From Sphingobacteriia bacterium (GTDB taxonomy: Bacteria; Bacteroidota; Bacteroidia; Bacteroidales; UBA7960), in NCBI GenBank assembly GCA_011390785.1, contig JAABRR010000003.1, positions 1 through 64,000 of the forward strand: DNA of 64,000 nucleotides, read 5' to 3'. Under the pieces are notes generated by a model. That model searched no databases, was not told the origin of the DNA, and saw only the letters and a list, made by a program, of their open reading frames with translations. Each line of letters begins with the position of its first letter. Position 1 is the stretch's first letter. A program made the translations under genes and the position numbers. This document shows positions 18,007 through 27,400 of this stretch, in pieces.

Positions 18007-19020
18007 TTATCTCAATCTAGTTTTATAATTATTGTTTTTGTCTTTATAAATCAAAATCAGTTTATTGTCATTGCACTTAATCAAATCAATAATGCTTTTG
18101 GGTGAAAATAATCCATATCTTATTCTCCATTTTCCAAGGTTACGGTTTTTACACCCATTGTAAAGAGAAAGTGTGTTCCAGAAATATGAAGGCCAAATTC
18201 GGAATCGTCCAAGACCTTTCTCATAACAGCCAACATATACTTTGTTGCGCACAATCTCAATGTCTGTCCAGTTTAAATACGCCCATTTTTTAAGTTTTCT
18301 ACTTGAAATTGAAAATCCATCCGCATAATCACTTAATCTCAATATAGTAATATGTTCCGAATTTGCACGTGAATATCCACCTGTTGTTCCTGATAACAAA
18401 ACAATATATTTCTCATTAATTACTGCCTTTTCAATCGACTCGTATGTTCCATTTGGTTCAAGCTCAATTATTTTTGGACTGTCAAGACTTGGTAAATCTG
18501 CTCTTTTATATTCCAATAGATATTTTGGCATTACTATATTATCAACTGCTATAATCTTGTTTTCAGTGATTACAATGTCATCAATTGCTTTTCCTGGGAA
18601 CATTATTTCTAATGGGAGTTTCAAATCAGTCCATATATTAGTCTTTAAGTGATAAACATAAAAGGGTGATATCGAATTCCAATCACCCCCTAAAAGCAAA
18701 CAATCATCAGCAAATTTTAGTGACTTGATTTTTAATCCATTTGGTATGTTAATTTGGAAATTAATTCTCAAAGAATCTGATGAAACATCATAAAACCAAA
18801 TTTCTGTAGAGTCAGAGTTGATAGACAACAATTTATCAGATTCATAAAATTCGTAAAGGTTGCTAATTGGTAAATCAGTCTTGTAAAGTTGAATCAGCTT
18901 ATTTTTATCTCGCTGATAGATATAATTACCTTGATTCTCAGGCAGCAAATAATAATCCTTCTGGGCAATAGCAGAAAAATTAATTATCAAAAGTAATATG
19001 TTTATTAGTAATGTTCTCAT
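18007..19020 (-). CDS. Hypothetical secreted propeller-like protein (cassette gene 3)
   Basis: A 337-residue protein with an N-terminal signal (LLINILLLIINFSAIA before QKDYYLLPENQG). The body has repeated strand patterns ending in Trp or Asp turns (SDSTEIWFYDVSSDSLRI, DDCLLLGGDWNSISPFYVY, KYIVLLSGTTGG, VRNKVYVGCYEKGLGRF), compatible with a beta-propeller, but no named family is recognised. Inverted GTTAGCTGC/GCAGCTAAC words lie 6 bp beyond each end (17992-18000 and 19027-19035), so the gene almost fills its cassette. Function unknown. Confidence 0.75.
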   Translation of the reverse strand: MRTLLINILLLIINFSAIAQKDYYLLPENQGNYIYQRDKNKLIQLYKTDLPISNLYEFYESDKLLSINSDSTEIWFYDVSSDSLRINFQINIPNGLKIKSLKFADDCLLLGGDWNSISPFYVYHLKTNIWTDLKLPLEIMFPGKAIDDIVITENKIIAVDNIVMPKYLLEYKRADLPSLDSPKIIELEPNGTYESIEKAVINEKYIVLLSGTTGGYSRANSEHITILRLSDYADGFSISSRKLKKWAYLNWTDIEIVRNKVYVGCYEKGLGRFRIWPSYFWNTLSLYNGCKNRNLGKWRIRYGLFSPKSIIDLIKCNDNKLILIYKDKNNNYKTRLR

Positions 19021-19438
19021 AACCTTGCAGCTAACGAATGCATATCACCAATTGTTGATATGCATTTTTACAGCACACCTGGGTGAAATTTTGAATTAAA
19101 ATTGATTGTTTATTGAGCATTACCACGATTTTGTTTTCGTTTCCAGCAAAGCATCATTTTAAAATCCCGCAACTCTAAAATTCCCACCAAATTTAACCCA
19201 TTTTCCCAAACACAAATACCTTTATCTTTATTATTGCCCTGGTTAACCTTACTTTCCAGATATCTTCTTAAACTTGAGGTCTTTTCGTATATTCTTAAGT
19301 TTTTTTGATGGTGCGAAGTGAATCTTGCAGCCTTTTATCGCAGTGGTATTCACATCCTTCGCAGTATCGCGCCCTTCGCTGTTGACTATTATTCGCAAAC
19401 TACCCAACTCAAATCAGGCACCAATAGGGAAAATATTT
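19021..19438. other. Gene-free interval carrying attC-like element C
   Basis: GCAGCTAAC at 19027-19035 is followed by a perfect 11-bp hairpin: AATGCATATCA (19037-19047) and TGATATGCATT (19056-19066) with an 8-base loop, then TTTA. The hairpin lies 16 bp upstream of the cassette gene start on the minus strand. The remainder up to argS shows no gene, tRNA or integrase fragment that I can recognise. Confidence 0.6.
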
Positions 19439-21232
19439 TTACATCCTTTCGGGTACATTGATCCCCAACAAACCCATGCCGGTATTGATAATCCGGGCGG
19501 TTAACCGGGAAAGTCCGAGACGGAACAATGAGATGTCTTTGTTTTCTTCGTTGAGAACCGAATGGTCATGATAAAACTGGTTAAACTCCTTTGCCAGATC
19601 ATACACATAATTGGCTATTTGTGCCGGGCTCAATTCATCAGCCGCCTGTTTTATAACACCAGGAAAAGAATACAATGAACGTAACAACAACCTTTCTTTG
19701 TTGCTTAGGGTTACATTGTCAGAATTGAACTGCTGTGCGGCCATCCCTTTTTCATCTGCTTTTCTTAATATGGAGCAGATGCGTGCATGGGTATATTGAA
19801 TGAACGGGCCGGTATTTCCATTAAAATCAATGGATTCTTCAGGATTGAACATCATGTTTTTCTTGGGATCAACCTTCAGAATATAGTATTTTAATGCGCC
19901 TAATCCAATGGTTTCAAAGAGTTGCTGTTTTTCTTCGTCAGAAAAGCCATCAACCTTGCCCAGAGTTTCGGTAGTGGTTTTTGCCGTAGCATACATCTCT
20001 TCCATTAATTCATCAGCATCAACAACGGTTCCTTCGCGCGATTTCATTTTACCCTGGGGCAGCTCTACCATGCCGTAGGAGAGATGGAACAGGTTTTCGC
20101 TAAAAGGTTTTTCGAGTTTGGCGAGCACTTTTTTCAGTACATCAAAATGGTAGTTTTGTTCATTCCCCACCACATAGATCATCTGTGAAGCTTTGTAATC
20201 ATCATAGCGAAGCTGGGCAGTTCCAATATCCTGGGTCATGTAAACCGAAGTGCCATCGCCGCGTAGTAATAATTTTTGGTCCAGGCCCTGATCGGCCAGA
20301 TCAACCCAAACTGAGCCATCTTCTTTTTTAAAAAAGATACCCTTTTTCAGTCCTTCCAAAACAATGTCCTTCCCTAATAGGTATGTTTCTGATTCATGGT
20401 AAATCTTATCGAAATCTACTCCCATTCTTTTGTAGGTTGCATCAAACCCGTCGTAAACCCATTGGTTCATCATTTCCCATACAGCAACCGTCTTTTCATC
20501 TCGGGCTTCCCATTTTCTTAGCAGCTTGCGGGCTTCCTGCATCAGGGGTGCTTCATTGCGGGCGGTGTCATCGTCGTAATTGTGTGTCTCCTGCAGGGCC
20601 AGCGCTTCTTTCTTTAGCTCGGTTTCAAACCTTACGTAATAATCACCCACCAGCTTATCACCTTTTTTACCTGATTTTTCGGGTGTTTCGTCTTGCCCCC
20701 ATTTCATCCATGAGAGCATCGATTTGCAAATGTGGATACCCCGGTCGTTTACCAGGTTTACCTTTTTTACATTATTCCCGGCGGCCTGCATAATCTGTGC
20801 GAGAGAATAGCCCAGCAGGTTGTTGCGGATATGCCCCAGGTGAAGCGGTTTGTTGGTATTAGGCGATGAGTATTCTATCACCACCGGGTTATCGTTACCA
20901 ACATCGAAAGTGCCGTAATTATTTTGCTCCGAAGCTTCAGCTAAAAAGCCAAGCCAGGTAGGTGCTGAAAGCGATAGATTAAGAAATCCTTTGATAACAT
21001 TGAAGGCTGATATTTCGTCAACATTGTCCTTAAGATATTCTCCGATTATCTTTGCCGTTTCTTCGGGCGATTTGCGTGCCGCCTTCACAAAAGGAAAAAC
21101 CACCAGGGTAAAATCACCTTCAAACTCTTTGCGGGTAGGTTGCAGGGTTATTTTTTCCAGATTGATTTCTAAAGAAAATAATTTCTTTAAGGCTTTGGTT
21201 ATCTGCTCAATAATTTTTTGCTCAATATGCAT
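19439..21232 (-). CDS. argS: Arginyl-tRNA synthetase
   Basis: A 597-residue class I aminoacyl-tRNA synthetase charging tRNA-Arg. The N-terminal Add1-type domain (about residues 1-90) precedes the catalytic core with SSPNTNKPLHLGHIRNN carrying the HIGH-type signature HLGH. The KMSKS-equivalent loop reads GKMKSREGTVV. The C-terminal DALR anticodon-binding domain ends LLGINVPERM, as is usual for ArgS. Length is normal. It is divergent from the GTPase gene to the right with about 200 bp between them and is probably monocistronic. Confidence 0.97.
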   Translation of the reverse strand: MHIEQKIIEQITKALKKLFSLEINLEKITLQPTRKEFEGDFTLVVFPFVKAARKSPEETAKIIGEYLKDNVDEISAFNVIKGFLNLSLSAPTWLGFLAEASEQNNYGTFDVGNDNPVVIEYSSPNTNKPLHLGHIRNNLLGYSLAQIMQAAGNNVKKVNLVNDRGIHICKSMLSWMKWGQDETPEKSGKKGDKLVGDYYVRFETELKKEALALQETHNYDDDTARNEAPLMQEARKLLRKWEARDEKTVAVWEMMNQWVYDGFDATYKRMGVDFDKIYHESETYLLGKDIVLEGLKKGIFFKKEDGSVWVDLADQGLDQKLLLRGDGTSVYMTQDIGTAQLRYDDYKASQMIYVVGNEQNYHFDVLKKVLAKLEKPFSENLFHLSYGMVELPQGKMKSREGTVVDADELMEEMYATAKTTTETLGKVDGFSDEEKQQLFETIGLGALKYYILKVDPKKNMMFNPEESIDFNGNTGPFIQYTHARICSILRKADEKGMAAQQFNSDNVTLSNKERLLLRSLYSFPGVIKQAADELSPAQIANYVYDLAKEFNQFYHDHSVLNEENKDISLFRLGLSRLTARIINTGMGLLGINVPERM

Positions 21233-21363
21233 GGGAACGGGGTTTTATTTTTTTGCAAAAGTAAAACTTTTTAAGCACCCTGTGCGGTATTATTCAAAGT
21301 AAGATGTTGTTACAATGTGTAAAAAAAGTAAATATCCCTGCGTGGTTTTTTGTAAAATTTATG

Positions 21364-21371
21364 TAGGTTTG
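21364..21371 (+). promoter_or_regulatory. Candidate -7 box (TAGGTTTG)
   Basis: TAGGTTTG fits TAnnTTTG and lies 58 bp before the GTPase start codon at 21430, in the divergent argS/GTPase spacer. The -33 element is not clear. Confidence 0.4.
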
Positions 21372-21429
21372 TGAGATTTTTCACTCAACAATTTTTTATT
21401 CAAATAATAACCCTTAACGATCGAAACAC

Positions 21430-22785
21430 ATGAGCAAAAAAAAGAATGTTATCATTATTGGCGCCGCTGGGCGCGATTTTCACAATTTCAACACCTATTA
21501 CCGCACCAACACCAATTATAATGTAGTAGCTTTTACCGCCGCTCAAATTCCTGATATTGACGGAAGAAAATATCCTGCCGAACTGGCCGGTGAGTTGTAT
21601 CCGGAAGGTATTCCCATTCACACACAGGATGAACTGCCCCGACTTATCAAAGAACTTGATGTGGATATATGCGCATTTTCATACAGCGATGTATCTTATC
21701 AGCAGGTTATGGCAGTCGGTTCTATTGTAAATGCAAATGGAGCCGATTTTTTACTTATAGGCCCTAAAGAAACCATGATAAAAAGCACCAAACCCGTTAT
21801 TGCTGTGGGGGCTGTAAGAACTGGTTGCGGAAAAAGCCAGACTTCACGCAAAATTGTTGAAGCTCTTATGAACCATGGTATGAAGGTGGTAGCTATAAGA
21901 CATCCCATGCCTTACGGCGACCTTGTTGCCCAGAAAGTGCAGCGTTTTGCAACAGTTGAAGACCTTCATAAACATAATTGCACCATTGAGGAGATGGAAG
22001 AATATGAACCCCACGTGGTTAGAGGCAACGTTATTTATGCCGGGGTAGATTATGAAGCTATTTTGCGCGAAGCAGAAAAAGAAGCAGATGTTATTTTGTG
22101 GGATGGTGGCAACAACGACTTTCCCTTTTATCAGCCCGATCTTATGGTTACCGTGGTTGACCCACACCGCCCGGGCCATGAACTCAATTTCTATCCGGGG
22201 GAAACAACACTGCGCCTGGCCGATATCGTTGTTATCAATAAAATGGATAGCTCTTCACCCGAGAATATCCAGATAGTGCGCGATAACATTGCTGCTGTTA
22301 ATCCCGATGCTGTGGTTGTGGATGGTGCATCTCCGCTTACCGTCAGCGATCCATCGTTAATTAAAGGAAAAAGAGTTCTGGTTGTGGAAGATGGCCCCAC
22401 CCTTACTCACGGGCACATGAAAATTGGTGCCGGAACCGTGGCTGCCAAGAAATTTGGTGCTACAGAACTGGTTGATCCCAGACCTTTTGTGGTGGGCCGA
22501 CTAAAAGAGACTTTCGAGATTTACCCCAATATTGGCACCTTACTGCCTGCCATGGGTTATGGTGCACAACAGGTAGCCGATCTGGAAAAGACGATCAACA
22601 ATACCGACTGCGATACCGTGGTAATTGCCACACCTATTGATCTAAACCGGATTGTGAATATCAACAAACCGACTGTGAAAGTTGAGTACGAGTTGCAGGA
22701 AATTGGCAAACCTATCCTTTGCGATCTGGTTTGTGATTTTCTGAAAAGCAAGAATCTAATCAGCCAATCTTGCGGTTGTAAATAA
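21430..22785 (+). CDS. COG2403-type GTPase, cyclic 2,3-diphosphoglycerate synthetase-like
   Basis: A 451-residue soluble nucleotide-binding protein. The N-terminal half begins with a Rossmann-like strand (VIIIGAAGRDFHNFN); the second half is a P-loop NTPase with GAVRTGCGKSQ (residues 127-137), a Walker-B-like VILWDGGNNDFPF and the guanine-specificity NKMD. This pattern fits the predicted GTPase family related to archaeal cyclic 2,3-diphosphoglycerate synthetase. The biochemical role in bacteria is not established. It precedes pyrB but is separated from it by a strong terminator, so shared regulation is not implied. Confidence 0.8.
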   Translation: MSKKKNVIIIGAAGRDFHNFNTYYRTNTNYNVVAFTAAQIPDIDGRKYPAELAGELYPEGIPIHTQDELPRLIKELDVDICAFSYSDVSYQQVMAVGSIVNANGADFLLIGPKETMIKSTKPVIAVGAVRTGCGKSQTSRKIVEALMNHGMKVVAIRHPMPYGDLVAQKVQRFATVEDLHKHNCTIEEMEEYEPHVVRGNVIYAGVDYEAILREAEKEADVILWDGGNNDFPFYQPDLMVTVVDPHRPGHELNFYPGETTLRLADIVVINKMDSSSPENIQIVRDNIAAVNPDAVVVDGASPLTVSDPSLIKGKRVLVVEDGPTLTHGHMKIGAGTVAAKKFGATELVDPRPFVVGRLKETFEIYPNIGTLLPAMGYGAQQVADLEKTINNTDCDTVVIATPIDLNRIVNINKPTVKVEYELQEIGKPILCDLVCDFLKSKNLISQSCGCK

Positions 22786-22794
22786 TTGCTATTG

Positions 22795-22825
22795 AAAAAG
22801 CGGCTCCTGTAGCCGCTTTTTTTTT
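22795..22825 (+). terminator. Rho-independent terminator
   Basis: AAAAAGCGGCT, loop CCTGT, AGCCGCTTTTT and further T residues. It lies just after the GTPase stop codon and 43 bp before the pyrB start. Confidence 0.9.
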
Positions 22826-22867
22826 TACTACTTTATATTCTGAATTATCTAATACAAACGTAAAACT

Positions 22868-23776
22868 ATGAAGAACAAAAGTCTGGTATCTATTAATGAC
22901 TATACAAAAGAAGAGCAACTTCATGTGCTTGAAGTTGCCAAAGAATTTGAAGCCAAGCCGGTGCAGGATATACTGAAAGATCATGTAATTGCATCGTTGT
23001 TTTTTGAACCTTCAACCCGCACAAGACTGAGCTTTGAAAGTGCCATTACCCGTTTAAATGGTAAAGTGGTTGGCTTTTCAGAAGCTTCCAACACCAGTGT
23101 AAAAAAAGGGGAGTCGTTGCGCGATACCATTCTTACCATTGCCAACTACTCTGATCTTATTGTGATGAGAAACCCGGTTGAAGGGAGCGCACGTTTTGCA
23201 TCAGAAATATCTCCTGTACCCATTATCAATGCCGGTGACGGTGCCAACCAACATCCTACGCAAACATTGCTCGATTTATATAGCATTATGCAAACCCAGG
23301 ATACTTTAGATAATTTGCATGTTGCCTTTGTGGGCGATTTGAAATATGGTCGTACGGTTCATTCGCTGGTCATTGCTCTGTGTAATTATAACACTACTTT
23401 TCATCTTGTTTCGCCCGTCGAGTTAAAACTTCCCAGCAGTGTTAAAATGCATATCAAAGAGAAAAATCTGGCTTATCATCAATATACCAGCATGGAAGAA
23501 GTAATTCCGCTTGTGGATGTATTGTATGTTACCCGCATACAGAAAGAGCGTTTTTCTGATCCCCTGGAATTTGAACGCATCAAAAACTCTTACAATCTGC
23601 AGAAAGATATGCTGACAGATACCCGCAAGAATCTCCGGATTTTGCATCCCATGCCCAGAGTAAACGAGATTCATGTTAATGTAGATACTGACCCTCGCGC
23701 CTACTATTTTCAACAGGCTTTGAATGGTGTGTATGTAAGGCAAGCATTGTTGTCAATAATTTTGGGATACAGATAA
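22868..23776 (+). CDS. pyrB: Aspartate carbamoyltransferase catalytic subunit
   Basis: A 302-residue transcarbamylase making carbamoyl-aspartate in pyrimidine synthesis. The carbamoyl-phosphate motif FFEPSTRTRLSFE is at residues 45-57, followed by KGESLRDT, and NAGDGANQHPTQTLLDLYS matches the family H-P-T-Q signature. DLKYGRTVHSL and HPMPRVNEI mark the aspartate domain. The regulatory chain follows 127 bp downstream in the same orientation, so the enzyme is likely the allosteric class B c6r6 form. Confidence 0.97.
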   Translation: MKNKSLVSINDYTKEEQLHVLEVAKEFEAKPVQDILKDHVIASLFFEPSTRTRLSFESAITRLNGKVVGFSEASNTSVKKGESLRDTILTIANYSDLIVMRNPVEGSARFASEISPVPIINAGDGANQHPTQTLLDLYSIMQTQDTLDNLHVAFVGDLKYGRTVHSLVIALCNYNTTFHLVSPVELKLPSSVKMHIKEKNLAYHQYTSMEEVIPLVDVLYVTRIQKERFSDPLEFERIKNSYNLQKDMLTDTRKNLRILHPMPRVNEIHVNVDTDPRAYYFQQALNGVYVRQALLSIILGYR

Positions 23777-23903
23777 AAGAGCTGCGGATAGGGGTTCATA
23801 GTTCGGTATTTTCAATTATAAAAATCATATCTTCCTATGTCAGTTGTGCAATTATCATATTAAGTAAGGTAAAAAAACGGTAAAATCTATAATTATCAAT
23901 AAG

Positions 23904-24365
23904 ATGAGTGAAAAAGTAAAAGAACTAAAAGTATCAGCCATTGAAAATGGAACTGTAATCGATCATATTCCGGCCAGCGCATTGTTTCAGGTAATAAAAA
24001 TGTTAAAGCTTGATGTATTTGACCAAATGGTATTGTTTGCCACCAACCTGGAAAGCAAGAAATTTGGCAGCAAGGGCATCATCAAGGTAAGCAATAAGTT
24101 CTTCAAGCCCGAAGAGCTGAATAAAATTGCTCTTGTAGCTCCCCATGCTTCCATAATTGAAATCAGAGATTTTCAGGTAGCAAGAAAGACCCTGGTAGAA
24201 ATTCCTGACAATATCGTAGGAATTGTAAAATGTTTTAATCCCAATTGCATTACCAATATTGAGGAAATTACCACCCGTTTTACCATAGTAAGCAAAGAAG
24301 AAACAAGATTAAAATGCCATTACTGCGAAAAAATTACGGTAAAGAAGAATATTGTTTTTAAGTAG
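23904..24365 (+). CDS. pyrI: Aspartate carbamoyltransferase regulatory subunit
   Basis: A 153-residue regulatory chain. The N-terminal nucleotide-binding domain starts LKVSAIENGTVIDHIPA, the usual PyrI opening. The C-terminal zinc domain supplies four cysteines in CFNPNC and CHYCEK, which hold the interface with the PyrB trimer. CTP/UTP feedback inhibition and ATP activation are known for this subunit in enteric bacteria and are assumed here. The spacer after pyrB shows no terminator, so the two are probably cotranscribed. Confidence 0.96.
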   Translation: MSEKVKELKVSAIENGTVIDHIPASALFQVIKMLKLDVFDQMVLFATNLESKKFGSKGIIKVSNKFFKPEELNKIALVAPHASIIEIRDFQVARKTLVEIPDNIVGIVKCFNPNCITNIEEITTRFTIVSKEETRLKCHYCEKITVKKNIVFK

Positions 24366-24483
24366 TGGGGTGGAGGAGATGGATATTGATGGGTTTAGTG
24401 TTTTTTATTATGTTTCATGTATTAAGATATATGAATTAAGAGATTGACGGTATTGTATTTAATAACCTTATAATTTTAGTTTA

Positions 24484-27400
24484 ATGAAGTATCTGCTGAC
24501 ATTTTTATTTCTAAATACCTTACTGGCAAACCTTTTCTGTCAAAGTTCACAATTATATCCTGATACACTTGATCAACAATATTGGATTGCCCCCATGAAC
24601 AGTGCAAGTTATCAGACCAATGACTCAACGCAATTTTACCCCGGTGAAATTGAAAGAAATCCTAATTTATTTTATGAACAAACTGCTAAGGAGCATTTTT
24701 TTTTCCCCGACGATGCAAAAAAATCTCATAGCATTTTTCAGGCTGATAAGATACGGAAGCAATTGGATGAAAGTTTAAAAGATTCAGATATTGGATATAC
24801 CTGGGTTTTATCAACTGCTAATAATCCTGATCTTATTTCTGGTCCTGCAAGGGTAAGTTTGTCAGATTGGAGTATTTCCAATATAAAAGATGATGCAAAT
24901 TCTGGATTGCCTTATAGTAGCTCTGTTTTTGTTGAGGATAGATGGATTGGTATTAAGAGAATTTTTTCTTCTAGCAGTTTTAATGAAGCAGATACAGAAA
25001 CTGGTTTAGAAACCGAACTTTTTTTTTACACTCAATTAGTTATTCGTGGTATCGCATATCATCCCGATCATGAGTTTCTTTATGCTATTCATGATAGAAT
25101 TTACGGATCGGATTTGTACAAGATTAACCTTGAAACCGGTGATTATTATTTAGTTGGTCAAACCGGAGCAACGCGAAGGGTTCTGGGATTGGCATTTGAT
25201 AATAATGGCGTATTATATGGTGTAGATGTGAATATAAATCAGCTGGTAACCTTATCGGTAAATAATGGGGTGGCAACACCTGTCGGGCCAATTGGTTTTG
25301 ATGTTGACGTGAGGAGTGAGCTTATATATGATAAAAATAATGGTGTTCTTTATGGAATTTTTACTGATGATATTTGTACTATTAATACAGAAACTGGTGC
25401 TGCTACCATAATTGGATCAACCAATTATGATTTTGAAACTATTGCCATACCTTATGATTTCGCCCATCCTGAGGCACCTTCAAAGGTTTCAGATTTTGAA
25501 GTATTTGTTGCTGATTCCGGAGCACTTGAAGCAACCCTTTCATGGACAAATCCTACATTGACGCATAATGGAACAGAATTAGAAGATTTTACATCTGTTT
25601 CCATTAGAAGAAATGCTCATGTAATAGCAACCATCCAAAACCCGCAAACGGGTGCTAATGAAGTATATGTTGACAATCAAATTCCTGAAAGTGACCTTTA
25701 TAATTACACCCTTCACGCATCAAATTCTCATGGAAATGGCGAACGAACATCTTTCTTCATTTTTGCTGGTGAGGATATTCCTTCTCCACCTGATAATTTA
25801 CTTCTGAATAAGGAAGGTAATTATGCTAATTTGTCATGGGATATGCCAACTACAGGTGCAAACGGTGGTTACTTAAACAACGATTCTGTTTGGTTTGATA
25901 TTATTCGTCGTCCGGGGACTATTACCGTTGCTGAGGGAGTTTTAGAAACATCCTTTATTGATAGTACGATAACAAATACAGCAAATTATACTTACAAAGT
26001 AAAAGCATCTAATTCCGATGGCACAAGTGAATCTGATTTTTCGAATACCCTACTAATAACTAATGATGATTATCTGGTTTTTGAGCAATTTGATGATTAC
26101 TATGGAACAGGCCTGCCGTGGGGTTGGTATTTTGAAGATGAACCCAATCATTCCTGGACATTAAGAACGTTTTTCCCTTATGAAAATGTGGTGGAAGTAT
26201 CGTTCGTAATGTCAGGCACTCCCGCCGGTTATGGGATGGACAGGGTTTTATTCAGGCCTGTACAGGTAACGGAACAAGAAACTCTCATGTTGCATTTTGA
26301 TAATTTTGTTTCTGATCATATAACTACTTTTGAAGGGGAGAAGGTGGCAGTTGATGTGTCCTATGATGATGGTAACGGCTGGACAACAGTATGGGAGATG
26401 AATGTTATTGAAAGCCTTGATGTAAATAGAATATTTTCACCTATTGAAGTACCGGGGAATGTTAGTTCAATGAATATTGCACTTAGGTTTGAAGGCAATT
26501 CAGGTAATATTTATTTGTGGGGCATTGATAATTTCATTGTTGAACCTGCACATCAGAATGATCTTGCTATTTTGTCTTTTAAAGGTGATCCTGCTGCAAC
26601 TGAGGGCACTCCAGTTGAGTACATTGTAGAGATTTTCAATTTGGGTTTACAGACTCAAAGCAATTATGCTGTTGTAATTATGAAAGATGATACTGAATTG
26701 ATGAGAATTGGAGGTGAGTCTGTTGCATTTATGGATACGCTTGAATACTCATTTTCGTGGACACCCGGGCAAGCAGATTTGGGTAAAATTTCTTTGTCCG
26801 CTTATATCGAATTTCAAGACGATGAGTGGGTTGAGAATAATCAATCATCTGAATTCGCAGTAAATGTATATCCATCCCATACTCAGGCAATTAGCATAGG
26901 AGACCAGGCTTCTGAATATTATTTACCGTATAGTTTTAATCGGGTAAATAGCATAAGTCAGACTATTTATTTTCAGGACGAAATTGGAATTGAAAATGGT
27001 AAAATTACTGGAATTAAGTACTTTAATAATTTTAATCTGACCGTACTTGAGGCCCGAATTCAGATTTGGATGGGAGAAACTGACAGTCTTGAGTTAGTTA
27101 ATGGTTGGATTGATCCTTCAGAATTGCAATTGGTGTTCGACTCAAATATGCAATTCCCACAAGGGGAAAATGAAATAGAGATTCAGTTAGATCAATACTA
27201 TGAATACCAGGGAGGTAATCTTGTTATATATAGTTATAAAGAAGATGATCTCAATGGATTTGTCAACTATTTTTATTGTTCCAGAGACAACAGGATTAAT
27301 CGCACAAGAAGAGTGGCTTCTGACCAACAATTAGATCCACTCAATCCGGAATTAGACTATCCTAACCTTTTGCCTTTTTTCCCAAATATTCATTTGCTTT

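Noticed and set aside
19037-19066. Hairpin considered as a Rho-independent terminator
   Set aside because: It lies upstream of a gene start rather than after a stop, the stem is AT-rich, and the following T run is short; it fits better as part of attC-like element C.
19067-19438. Possible tRNA or integrase fragment in the argS spacer
   Set aside because: No cloverleaf, T-loop sequence or recombinase motif could be found by eye.
20383-20793. A 136-codon plus-strand frame inside argS
   Set aside because: argS is certain on the other strand; the product has no domain.
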